NCBI GenBank assembly: GCA_021372585.1 | Contig: JAJFUD010000093.1 | Location: forward strand, 1 to 64,000 | DNA: 64,000 nt | From: a bacterium | GTDB lineage: Bacteria > Caldisericota > Caldisericia > UBA6126 | Direction of reading: 5' to 3' | Shown here: positions 7,493-15,851 of the stretch, piece by piece | How positions within the stretch are numbered: the first letter of the stretch is position 1 | Layout of the letters: every line of letters begins with the position of its first letter | Made by a program: the position numbers and the translations under genes | Notes under the pieces: generated by a model | Databases searched by the model: none | What the model saw: only the letters and a program-made list of their open reading frames with translations | Told to the model about the DNA's origin: nothing

Positions 7493-9114
7493 GAAAAATA
7501 CTGACCGCATCCTTATCAGCTCTTTTATTACTAATGAGTGTTCAGCCGATTAAAGCAGCGACTTCTCTCCTACAATTAGAAGTATCTGCTTCCAATATGA
7601 TTGCCGGGGAAAATTCGGATTACACATTCCGGCTAACCTTCTTGGCGGCACCGATTGTAACGAATCAGTGGATCACCATTATTACGCCGGAAGACATCCG
7701 GGTCCCCGCTGAAATCGCTTTAAACGATATTTACCTCAATGAAAACACACATCCGATCTCTTGTAAAGTGGTGCAAAATCATACGATACAAATACTGGTT
7801 CCGCCAATGACGGATGACTTTCTGAGTATTGCATTCCAGGGATCCGGTCAATTGACGAACCCCCCCCATTGCGAGCCTGTTGATTTTACGCTGGTTTGGG
7901 ATGAACGTGCCATTATGGCAATTAGCGCCCCGATTCATTTTAATGCGCCAGACAGCTCTGTCGAGTATGTGTTTTCCGAATCCCAGACTGTACCGTATTG
8001 GTATAATAAACCGGTTACCCTAACCTTGACTTCCCTCCTGGCAAAAGAGATTTTTTATCAAGTGAACAATGGTAAGGAGCAGTCCTACACGGATCCCCTT
8101 GAGTTTAAACAGGGACGGTTCGAACTAACGATTGCTGGCGTGAGAGCGTCAGGTGTGCGGGAAAAAAGCATCGAGCTGACGATACAAGTTGACTTGCAAT
8201 CTCCGGAAATTACATTGATCTCTCCCAAGGACAATTTTATTACCAACCAGATGGTTACACCTTTCATATTCAGCGTTTTAGATCTGTCAAAAATGCAGTT
8301 GGTCGTTCAAGACCGGGTTTATTATGTGGAAGGCACCCAGTCTCCTTTTGAAATCAGCATCCCGGTCACGTTGCAGGATGGTGTGAACCATGTTTTTTGG
8401 AAAGCAACCGATGAAGTGGGATTGAGCACATCCGGATCTCTGGTGGTGAACCTGGACAGGACTCCACCCGCCCTGATAGTATATTCTCCCAGGAAGGGAG
8501 ATGTTATCTGTGGCAATCAGGTTGAGATAACCGGTAAATCCGAACCCGGATCCCTACTGTATCTGGGTGAGAAGGATATCCCGTTAGATGTATTCGGGAA
8601 TTTTTCCATGTTTCTGGTTCCCGCGAAAGGGCAGAATACTCTGGAATTATGGTGTTACGACCCTGCCGGAAATGAGACACGCGTCAAGATCGACTATTAC
8701 TATTTCGCCGGAAAACTGGTTGAAATCTGGATAGATAAAATAAACGCCACCGTAGAGGGAAAAGCGATCCCCATCTCTCCTCCCCCCATCGTTGAACCGG
8801 TTTCCGGGGAAATCTATCTCCCCCTTCGCTTTCTTCCTACCGTGCTTGACTATCAACTCGAATGGAACACGCAGGATGGGGTAGCGATATTAAAAAGAGA
8901 TGATGTTCAGATCCTGGTGAAACCGAATGATGTGAAAATCAGGATAAAATCCCAAGGAAAAAGCGAGAATATAGTCATGGATCATCCTCCTTTGTTGATC
9001 AACAAAACGATCATGATTCCATCCGAGTTTTTGAAAAAGATATTAGGGGCTGAATTATTGTTTGATGTGGATGAAAAAAAGTTATTAATCAATTTTTGTG
9101 ATCGGAGTGAGTAA
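7489..9114 (+). CDS. Secreted single-repeat surface protein with Ig-like and stalk domains
   Basis: A 541-residue exported protein. Residues 1-24 are a signal peptide. About 26-155 form one copy of the beta-rich repeat shared with the downstream giants (ITPEDIRVPAEI, GQLTNPP). About 165-235 are a chitobiase-C-terminal-like module, and 240-420 contain two Ig-like modules of the type found in stalk proteins (DRTPPALIVYSPRKGD, NTLELWCYDPAGNE). About 420-541 form a stalk (copper amine oxidase N-terminal-like) domain with YLPLRFLPTVLDYQLEWN. It is the shortest member of the four-paralogue family. It overlaps the anti-sigma stop by 4 bp, so it is probably co-expressed with the regulator. A run of eight C lies at 7860-7867. 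Confidence 0.8.
   Translation: MRKILTASLSALLLLMSVQPIKAATSLLQLEVSASNMIAGENSDYTFRLTFLAAPIVTNQWITIITPEDIRVPAEIALNDIYLNENTHPISCKVVQNHTIQILVPPMTDDFLSIAFQGSGQLTNPPHCEPVDFTLVWDERAIMAISAPIHFNAPDSSVEYVFSESQTVPYWYNKPVTLTLTSLLAKEIFYQVNNGKEQSYTDPLEFKQGRFELTIAGVRASGVREKSIELTIQVDLQSPEITLISPKDNFITNQMVTPFIFSVLDLSKMQLVVQDRVYYVEGTQSPFEISIPVTLQDGVNHVFWKATDEVGLSTSGSLVVNLDRTPPALIVYSPRKGDVICGNQVEITGKSEPGSLLYLGEKDIPLDVFGNFSMFLVPAKGQNTLELWCYDPAGNETRVKIDYYYFAGKLVEIWIDKINATVEGKAIPISPPPIVEPVSGEIYLPLRFLPTVLDYQLEWNTQDGVAILKRDDVQILVKPNDVKIRIKSQGKSENIVMDHPPLLINKTIMIPSEFLKKILGAELLFDVDEKKLLINFCDRSE
7860..7867 (+). repeat. Homopolymer run of eight C inside a surface-protein gene
   Basis: The run begins in an Asn codon, crosses two Pro codons and ends in a His codon of the 541-residue secreted protein. 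Runs of seven C occur at 10877-10883 and 13879-13885 in the next two genes. Such tracts can slip during replication, but no evidence of phase variation is visible here. Confidence 0.8.
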
Positions 9115-9116
9115 AG

Positions 9117-12100
9117 ATGAAAAAAATTAGTTTAATTCTTTTATTAACGCTATTACTCAACCCACTTTTTACTGTTTTTGCGCAGGATATCAATCAGATC
9201 AGTGTAAAACCTGAAGTGGATTGTATCATACTGTCTGAAACCGTTACTTTTACCGCAGCGGCTTATGATGAAAACGGAACACCCATCAATGGTGTCACCT
9301 TTACCTGGTCCCTCTCAGGGGCTGGCAGGATTGTCAGTCAGCAAGCCGGTAGCTGTCTGTATGCAGCCACCAGTCCCGGTCATGCAACTATGACAGCTTC
9401 CGCCGGAGGGAAAAGCGGTAGTGTCTCCTTTTCAGTCGGTTCGCCGAAAGTCCAGAATGTGACCGTTCGGGTAGAGCCGGAAATTGCCGGGGAAGTAGCG
9501 ACTTATTATGTGTCCTTTACAACGGATGATTGTGGGATGTTGGAATCCGGGGATGAGATCTATGTTGCTTTTCCCTATGGTACGATTTTCCCGAGATCTT
9601 ATTCCTGCAGTACCTTGACTGTAAATGGTATACCTGCTTCCTATACTTCTACTACCCAGGACGATGTTCCCATCATGGTGATTACCGTCCCTAACGGTTT
9701 TCCTCTGACAACCAGTTTTTACATCAGAATCTGTAAAGTCATCAATCCGCGTGGCGGGGCTTGCTATATGTTGGCAGTGGCCACCGATAAACAACCGCAA
9801 TGGGCACTTTCAAATTCTTTTGCAATACGGGGTGGTGTGATTACGGCGCCTATCGTAAAAGTAGATCCGAATGTAGCCGGGGAGTTCGCTGCCTATGAAA
9901 TTAAATTTACGACCTCTTCTTCCGGTAGGTTGAGCAGCTGCTACGGCGGTTATATCCAGGTGGAATTCCCATTTGGAACAAAAGTCCCGACGGAGATTGA
10001 TAAAGAAGATGTCCTGATCAATGGTATGTATTGTACCTCCACGGAGCCTGTGATTAACGGCCGGACAGTCAAGCTCTTTCCGGGCATGACCGTGATGGAT
10101 GAAGCAGAAGTCATCGTATTATTTACTTTAGAAGCTAATATACAAAATCCCGATACACCGGGGGATTATGAGCTTACTATCTGGACTTCCTCTGATACAG
10201 TGCATGTGGACTCACGTCCCTATAAAATTAATTCTTCTGTGATTACCGATTTGAAGGTAGAGGTGGATAAGCCTTATATCAACACCGTTTCTGCCTATAA
10301 AATCAGCTTTACAACCGGCTTGGTTGGTAGAATGAAGATCAATGGCATTATCACGGTCTATTTCCCCACTTCGATTAAATTGCCCACTTCTTCCAGACCT
10401 GGCGATATCAGGGTGAATGGCACTCTTACCAGCAAGGCAGCCATCGTGGAAGGGAACTACACCTTGAAAATACAGACACCCGTTGACATCGAACCAAAAA
10501 GCTCAGTAGTCATTGAGATCAGCGAAGCGTTTGGCATCGTCAATCCACCGGATCCAAGAAAATACAAACTGGAAGTTCACACCGCCAAAGAAGGAACCAA
10601 CGTGGAGTCCAATGAGTTTTTAATCAGCCCCAGTGTCATCGGGGACCTTTCTGTCAGTATCAAGATGCCTTATATCGGTTTAGTCTCCCAACTGGATCTG
10701 ACTTTTAAAACCGGTGGCGGTGGCAGACTGACCAAAGACAAGGATCAAATAAAAATCGTTCTTCCCAAAGGCTCCTATCTTCCCAATGCGATCAATCAAC
10801 AGTTTATTGAAATACAAGGTGTTCCGATAACTATCACTCCTTTTATAAAAAAGGCAGAGAATGAGATTTGGCTTCACCCCCCCGTGGATATCGGTGCGAA
10901 TGAATTAGTCACTGTACGGTTTTTGGAAGAAGCCGGCATCCAGAATCCGAAAACACCCGGAGATGTGTATTTCCAGGTGGCTACCACACGGGAAGTCTCG
11001 TATATTAAATCTCCTCTGATCAGGATCTCAGAATCCACCATCCAATCCATCATGGTTCAGTCCAGCCAAAATGCTGTCTCGGAGATATCTGTGCTGGAAA
11101 TTCGTTTTCAGCTCGGGGAAGCCGGCAACCTTGGACCGAAAGACAAGATTTACCTCTCCCTGGATCCGGGTTACTTTTTCCCGGAACAATATGAACAAGG
11201 CATTTGGATGAACGGAGCTCCACTGGACGTCCTGAAGGTTCGCTTAGACAGCGATAAAAAAATGATCGAAATCTCACTGGACAAGGAATATCCTTCTTTA
11301 TCCCTTTTTACAGTTCAAATCACCTCTGGTAGTCAATTCCGAAATCCTGAGAAAACCGGACCGGTGGTGCTGGGAGTTTCTTCTTCAAGAGAGCCAAGAA
11401 CCATGGTTTCCTCTCCTTACCAGATTATCCCATTACCGATGACGGATATTGTGATTCTGCCGACTGTGCCGGATGGAAAAGAGAATTTTTATATTACCGA
11501 ACCGGAAATTACTTTTCAGACGAAATCATCCGACAACCATCGCGTAAAAACGTATTATAAACTTAATGAAGGGGAATGGACTGAGTATATCCAGAAAATC
11601 CGTTTAGGATCCGGTGAATACTTAATATCCTACTACAGCGCCTACAGTGATTCTGCAAAAGAAGCAGTCCACACTTACCAATTTTCCGTCGATACCCGCA
11701 AGCCCATCCTTGTTTTGCCGGAATTACCGATTTATACGAACCACAATCCCTATCTTCTGGAAATGAATCTGATTGAATCGAATTTTCTGGAAGCTATCGT
11801 ACAGACACAATCCATTACTTCCTTAGTGGAAGGTAAGGTGAAAGTCAACCTGAATTTAACGGAAGGCATGAATACCATCAGTATTCTGGTTATCGACAGA
11901 GCCGGTAACGAGAGTGAGATGGAGATACAGATTATATTGGATGTGATCAGCCCTGAATTTACGCTGGTTACCCCCACACCTTGGATGAAATCGATCCGCA
12001 AAACGATACTCTTAGCCGGTCAGGTGGAAAAAGATGCCATCTTGACTGTCAATGAGCAAAACATAGCGAATGAAAATGGTGTATTCAGGATGAACTACAC

Positions 12101-12578
12101 ATTGAAGCCTGGTATCAACACCTTGGAATTTTTAGCGGTCGATAAAGCCGGCAACACGAAAAAGTATCTGGCACCGGTCACCTATTACCCGAATTTCTTT
12201 GCCTTCATGACTATTGGGAAGAAAACAGCAGATACCTCATTCGGTGCTGTGGAATTACCCGATGCTCCCTTCCTATACGCCAGCACCTTTATGGTTCCCT
12301 TACGTTTATTTGTGGAGTTGCTTGGTTTTACAGTAGAATACGAACCGGTCTTTCAGATGATCACGATCCGAGATGATGATGCCGGCAAGGAAATCATCAC
12401 CCAAATTGGCAATTCTGTATATACTGTAAACGGAGAGAAGAAGAATTTGCTGGTTCCCCCGGTGATAAAAAATGGAAGGACTTTTCTACCAATACGGTTG
12501 TTTGCAGAAGAATTTGGTTTTCGGGTTACGTATACAGAGAAACCTCCATCGGTACGATTGACATTTAATGAAAGTTAG
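9117..12578 (+). CDS. Secreted five-repeat surface protein with stalk domain
   Basis: An 1153-residue exported protein. A signal peptide (1-22) is followed by a Big-type Ig domain (about 24-108, with AAYDENGTPINGVTFTWSLSG). Five copies of the family repeat follow (about 110-770), each with a VNG/NG strand, an NP turn (for example AGIQNPKTPG) and a closing TSxEP-like strand. Then come a chitobiase-C-terminal-like module (about 775-865), Ig-like modules (about 865-1020, with IDRAGNE and VDKAGNT) and a C-terminal stalk domain (about 1020-1153, with MVPLRLFVELLGF and FLPIRLFAEEFGF). The first two repeats contain several cysteines. It lies 2 bp after its single-repeat paralogue and overlaps the glycosyltransferase start by 11 bp. 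No LPXTG or SLH anchor is seen. Confidence 0.82.
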   Translation: MKKISLILLLTLLLNPLFTVFAQDINQISVKPEVDCIILSETVTFTAAAYDENGTPINGVTFTWSLSGAGRIVSQQAGSCLYAATSPGHATMTASAGGKSGSVSFSVGSPKVQNVTVRVEPEIAGEVATYYVSFTTDDCGMLESGDEIYVAFPYGTIFPRSYSCSTLTVNGIPASYTSTTQDDVPIMVITVPNGFPLTTSFYIRICKVINPRGGACYMLAVATDKQPQWALSNSFAIRGGVITAPIVKVDPNVAGEFAAYEIKFTTSSSGRLSSCYGGYIQVEFPFGTKVPTEIDKEDVLINGMYCTSTEPVINGRTVKLFPGMTVMDEAEVIVLFTLEANIQNPDTPGDYELTIWTSSDTVHVDSRPYKINSSVITDLKVEVDKPYINTVSAYKISFTTGLVGRMKINGIITVYFPTSIKLPTSSRPGDIRVNGTLTSKAAIVEGNYTLKIQTPVDIEPKSSVVIEISEAFGIVNPPDPRKYKLEVHTAKEGTNVESNEFLISPSVIGDLSVSIKMPYIGLVSQLDLTFKTGGGGRLTKDKDQIKIVLPKGSYLPNAINQQFIEIQGVPITITPFIKKAENEIWLHPPVDIGANELVTVRFLEEAGIQNPKTPGDVYFQVATTREVSYIKSPLIRISESTIQSIMVQSSQNAVSEISVLEIRFQLGEAGNLGPKDKIYLSLDPGYFFPEQYEQGIWMNGAPLDVLKVRLDSDKKMIEISLDKEYPSLSLFTVQITSGSQFRNPEKTGPVVLGVSSSREPRTMVSSPYQIIPLPMTDIVILPTVPDGKENFYITEPEITFQTKSSDNHRVKTYYKLNEGEWTEYIQKIRLGSGEYLISYYSAYSDSAKEAVHTYQFSVDTRKPILVLPELPIYTNHNPYLLEMNLIESNFLEAIVQTQSITSLVEGKVKVNLNLTEGMNTISILVIDRAGNESEMEIQIILDVISPEFTLVTPTPWMKSIRKTILLAGQVEKDAILTVNEQNIANENGVFRMNYTLKPGINTLEFLAVDKAGNTKKYLAPVTYYPNFFAFMTIGKKTADTSFGAVELPDAPFLYASTFMVPLRLFVELLGFTVEYEPVFQMITIRDDDAGKEIITQIGNSVYTVNGEKKNLLVPPVIKNGRTFLPIRLFAEEFGFRVTYTEKPPSVRLTFNES
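9447..11435 (+). repeat. Five tandem protein repeats in the 1153-residue surface protein
   Basis: Approximate units begin with NVTVRVEPE, PIVKVDPN, LKVEVDKP, LSVSIKMP and IMVQSSQN. Each is about 125-135 residues. They are divergent in DNA, so this is an old array. Boundaries are by eye. Confidence 0.75.
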
Positions 12579-14364
12579 CCTTTGGATCCAGCTTATTGCA
12601 CTAGGCTGCTATGCGCTGACCTTGTTTTATTTTATCCGATTGCTGATTTGGCGGTGGATGAGCGATAAACAGGTTTGGCGGAAAAAGCTTCCGTTGGACC
12701 GTGACACGGTGAAATATTTGCTCGCACACCAATGCGAGCCTTTTCCATTTATATCCTTACTGATCCCGGCCAAAAATGAATCTGTCGTGATTCAGGCTAC
12801 ACTCAGTAATCTGGCAAAACTGGATTATCCGGTGGATAGATTTGAAATCCTTGTCATTACCGATGAAAGAGAAGAAAATTCGAATGCCCGGAAAATGCAA
12901 TCCACCTGGGAATCTCTGCAAAAATACGATCGGCAGAAAGCGTACCGGATACCGGTAGAGCTTCGTAAAACCTGGTTTTCATACCGTTTTCGAACCGAAC
13001 CGCACGGCCCTTTTTTTTCTTACTTACACGAAAGATTGAGAAGAGAGTTTTCCATTGAATACTCTTCAGAGACTTATACCGCAAAACTACCCCTGGTCAT
13101 TCAAAAAATTGCTCAACAATTATCATTAGATAAAAAGCAGATGAAACGGACTTTAATGATTGTGATACGTCAGGTATTACCAGATTGCCCATGCAAAATT
13201 CAACAATGGCTCTATCGGAATTTTCTGCAATGGATAGAAGGTTTTATCTCTCCCGACCAGCTATTTCTGGCAGATTCCATTGATCCTGAAAGCTGGAAAG
13301 CTCTTTTTCCCACCACGCTTACTGTGGCCACCCAGACTGCAGAACCGCTTATCCAACAGGGATTTCGGATCAAAATTCTGACCGTTCCGGAATGGTATGA
13401 CGGTGTGTTCATCCAATCATTAGGAAAAACTTCCACGGATTCCACCAAAGGCAGAGCGTTGAACTGGGCATTACAGAATCTGGATGAGCGCTGTACAGTC
13501 GTAGGTTTTTATGATGCAGAAAGTCAACCGGCCAAGGAAGTCTTACTTCATGTCGCGTTTCGGTACGCCCGGGAAAAAGAGAAAATGCCGATATTGCAAG
13601 GTCCCTTATTTCAAGTCAGAAACTTCTACTTATTGGGCATTCTCTCCCGATTGGGCGGATTATATAAAGCCCTCTCCCACGACTGGTATCTGCCGGTAAT
13701 CTTTAAAAGTATCCCGTTTGCAGGCGGAACCAACCTGTTTATCCGAAAATCCATACTGACTGAAATCAATGGATTTAACCCGCTTTCTTTGACGGAAGAC
13801 CTGGAACTGGGTGTCCGGGCATTTCAACAAACCGATACCCGCGTAGAGTTTCTGCCGGTGATTTCCACGGAGCAAACACCCCCCCAATGGCACCAATTTT
13901 TTGTCCAGAGACTGCGTTGGGCTTCCGGTCACCTTGAAGTGATGAACTCGCTCTCTCCAAAGACAAGGTTGTTTTGGCAATTATTCATTCAAGGTCCGTT
14001 GGAATGGTTGACCTATCAATTTATCGGATTGGTTGTCTTGGTGATGAACCTTTGGTTTTTAGGGGTTAAACTGCATTTCTTTCCCACGATACAAACGTCA
14101 GTCTCTCCCTATTTATCTTATGCATTGGCTTTGTTAAATATCCCGTATATCCTGTTCTCTTTTTATTGTTTGCACCGTTATGCCTTTACTTTTGACAGCA
14201 ACCTTCGTTCCGATTCACTATTCGGGAGGATGGATTGGTTAAAATTAATCGTCTCCGCCTTGTTTGTTTTTTTACTGCCGCTTCCCTACACGTATGCGAT
14301 TTGGCTGAGAATCATCGGTAAAGCCCCCACTCGCTGGGTAAAAACCGTCCGCACCGCCGAATAA
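12568..14364 (+). CDS. Membrane family-2 glycosyltransferase with a large central insertion
   Basis: A 598-residue processive-type GT2 enzyme, likely transferring sugars from a nucleotide or lipid donor at the inner membrane. An N-terminal transmembrane helix (about 5-27) precedes SLLIPAKNE (63-71), VITDE (96-100), the nucleotide-binding KGRALNWAL (294-302), the DxD-like YDAES (315-319), GGTNLFIRKS, the catalytic LTEDLELG and the product-site QRLRW. Three or more C-terminal helices follow. Between VITDE and KGRALNW there are about 190 residues where roughly 40-60 are usual, so an insertion of about 130-150 mostly helical residues is present. It overlaps the 1153-residue surface protein, suggesting it glycosylates or builds polymer for that system. 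Confidence 0.85.
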   Translation: MKVSLWIQLIALGCYALTLFYFIRLLIWRWMSDKQVWRKKLPLDRDTVKYLLAHQCEPFPFISLLIPAKNESVVIQATLSNLAKLDYPVDRFEILVITDEREENSNARKMQSTWESLQKYDRQKAYRIPVELRKTWFSYRFRTEPHGPFFSYLHERLRREFSIEYSSETYTAKLPLVIQKIAQQLSLDKKQMKRTLMIVIRQVLPDCPCKIQQWLYRNFLQWIEGFISPDQLFLADSIDPESWKALFPTTLTVATQTAEPLIQQGFRIKILTVPEWYDGVFIQSLGKTSTDSTKGRALNWALQNLDERCTVVGFYDAESQPAKEVLLHVAFRYAREKEKMPILQGPLFQVRNFYLLGILSRLGGLYKALSHDWYLPVIFKSIPFAGGTNLFIRKSILTEINGFNPLSLTEDLELGVRAFQQTDTRVEFLPVISTEQTPPQWHQFFVQRLRWASGHLEVMNSLSPKTRLFWQLFIQGPLEWLTYQFIGLVVLVMNLWFLGVKLHFFPTIQTSVSPYLSYALALLNIPYILFSFYCLHRYAFTFDSNLRSDSLFGRMDWLKLIVSALFVFLLPLPYTYAIWLRIIGKAPTRWVKTVRTAE

Positions 14365-14372
14365 TCCTCCTT

Positions 14373-14396
14373 CCCACGGGGACGTCCCACGGGGAC
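14373..14396. repeat. Tandem pair of 11-bp GC-rich direct repeats
   Basis: CCCACGGGGAC occurs at 14373-14383 and again at 14386-14396, separated by GT. The second copy continues into the dispersed 27-bp element. The junction forms a GGGACGTCCC palindrome. It lies just after the glycosyltransferase stop at 14364 and could form structure in the transcript. Confidence 0.75.
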
Positions 14397-14412
14397 GGGG
14401 TTGTTGGGCAAG
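14386..14412. repeat. 27-bp dispersed inverted repeat, copy 2
   Basis: CCCACGGGGACGG followed by GTTGTTGGGCAAG matches the reverse complement of 15-41 at 26 of 27 bases. Here the second palindrome half seen at 15-28 is absent; AT-rich DNA follows directly and runs to the AAA-ATPase gene. Confidence 0.8.
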
Positions 14413-14563
14413 ATCATCATTATTGAATTTTCTGTTAAAATTCTCATTTTCTGAACATCGTGAACATCGGTATCGCATGCCTATTGAGTCAAAAGCAGAA
14501 TTGCACTTTTATGAAATAAATTAGACAAAAATGAAAAAAAAGTAAAATATATGTCTGTTTTAC

Positions 14564-14592
14564 TTGACAAATTTGACAACTATATGTAAAGT
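14564..14592 (+). promoter_or_regulatory. Putative promoter of the AAA-ATPase gene, possibly leaderless
   Basis: A perfect TTGACA at 14564-14569 is followed after 17 bp by TAAAGT at 14587-14592. A second TTGACA lies at 14573-14578. A start site about 7 bp after the -10 would fall on the A of the ATG at 14599. No Shine-Dalgarno sequence precedes that ATG, consistent with a leaderless message. Confidence 0.5.
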
Positions 14593-14598
14593 GAAAAT

Positions 14599-15768
14599 AT
14601 GTATAAAGAGCGGGATCTATTACAACAGATTTTGCCTTATTTCTATACCAATGAAGCTATTATTGTCACTGGAATGAGACGAGTTGGTAAAACTACCCTA
14701 TTGAAAAATATTTTTTCTAAAATCGACTCAAAAAACAAATTATTGTTGGATCTGGAGAATCCAATCAATCGAAAATATTTTGAGGATGATAACTATGAAA
14801 AAATAAAGTCTTCTTTGGAAATATTAGGACTCGATTTTTCCAATCGTGTGTATTTATTTTTAGACGAAATACAATACATGCAAAATATAGCTTCGGTAAT
14901 GAAGTATTTCATCGATTCCTGGAAAGTAAAATTCTTCGTAACCGGATCAACAAATTTCTACACACGCAATATCTTTAACGAATCTTTGTCAGGTCGAAAA
15001 CTCATTTATGAACTCTTTCCGTTAACTTTCCGGGAGTTTTTATCTTTTAAAGGTCGAAAAGTAAATCTTCCTATTCATATTGAAGATATTTCAAAGCCTA
15101 TTTTCGATATGTTGTCGAATCTTTACGATGAATATCTTCTGTTTGGTGGTTTTCCGGAAGTAGTCAACAAAAAAACAATCGAAGAGAAAAAAAAGACTTT
15201 GGAAGATGTGTTTGCTTCCTTTTTTAAGTTTGAGGTCGTTCAGCTAAGTAACTATCGAAAGAGTGATGTCATCAGGGATTTGATGCTTTTGTTAATGCGT
15301 AGGACCGGAACCCGTCTGGACATTCATAAAATATCTCAGGAGCTCAGTATATCCCGAGCAACCACATATGAATACCTGTCCTTTTTAGAAGGCTCTTATT
15401 TTATACAAATTATCCGTCCGTTTGGATCTACTAATACGAATGAAATTAAAAAAGCTCCGAAAGCTTATGTATGCGATACCGGATTGGTCAATCACTTTGC
15501 CCGTATCCCCGAAGAGAATTTATTTGAAAATAGCGTTTACCAGAATCTAATGACCAAAGGCGCTTTGCAGTATTATGAACGAAAGAGCGGAACAGGATTG
15601 CACTTTGTGCTCTCAGGAAAAATCGGTTACCAGGTGTTACTGCATCCCAGGAAATCAGACGCTACCAGGATTATGAAATTAGGAGCAGATCTTGAATTGG
15701 ATCAGTACTGGATGGTATCGAAAGTGTTCTCTGATTTACCGCATGTATTATATTCTTTTATGTTGTAA
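14599..15768 (+). CDS. AAA ATPase with DUF4143-type C-terminal domain
   Basis: A 389-residue protein of the widespread AAA_14/DUF4143 group. Walker A is GMRRVGKTT (about 26-34), Walker B is VYLFLDEIQ (about 86-94), a sensor-type FVTGS follows, and LFPLTFREFL is typical of the family. The C-terminal half has a winged-helix-like segment (ISQELSISRATTYEYLSFL) and ends in the DUF4143 region. The molecular role of the family is poorly known; members are often patchily distributed. The gene is clearly more AT-rich than its neighbours, splits the surface-protein cluster, has its own promoter and lies next to a dispersed repeat, all consistent with acquisition by transfer. Confidence 0.88.
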   Translation: MYKERDLLQQILPYFYTNEAIIVTGMRRVGKTTLLKNIFSKIDSKNKLLLDLENPINRKYFEDDNYEKIKSSLEILGLDFSNRVYLFLDEIQYMQNIASVMKYFIDSWKVKFFVTGSTNFYTRNIFNESLSGRKLIYELFPLTFREFLSFKGRKVNLPIHIEDISKPIFDMLSNLYDEYLLFGGFPEVVNKKTIEEKKKTLEDVFASFFKFEVVQLSNYRKSDVIRDLMLLLMRRTGTRLDIHKISQELSISRATTYEYLSFLEGSYFIQIIRPFGSTNTNEIKKAPKAYVCDTGLVNHFARIPEENLFENSVYQNLMTKGALQYYERKSGTGLHFVLSGKIGYQVLLHPRKSDATRIMKLGADLELDQYWMVSKVFSDLPHVLYSFML

Positions 15769-15851
15769 AGGATGGAAAGTGTGAACGGGTTATGAAGAAT
15801 TACATATTTAACAATAAAGAGCGTGAACCTAATAAAAGGAGAGTTAACGCC

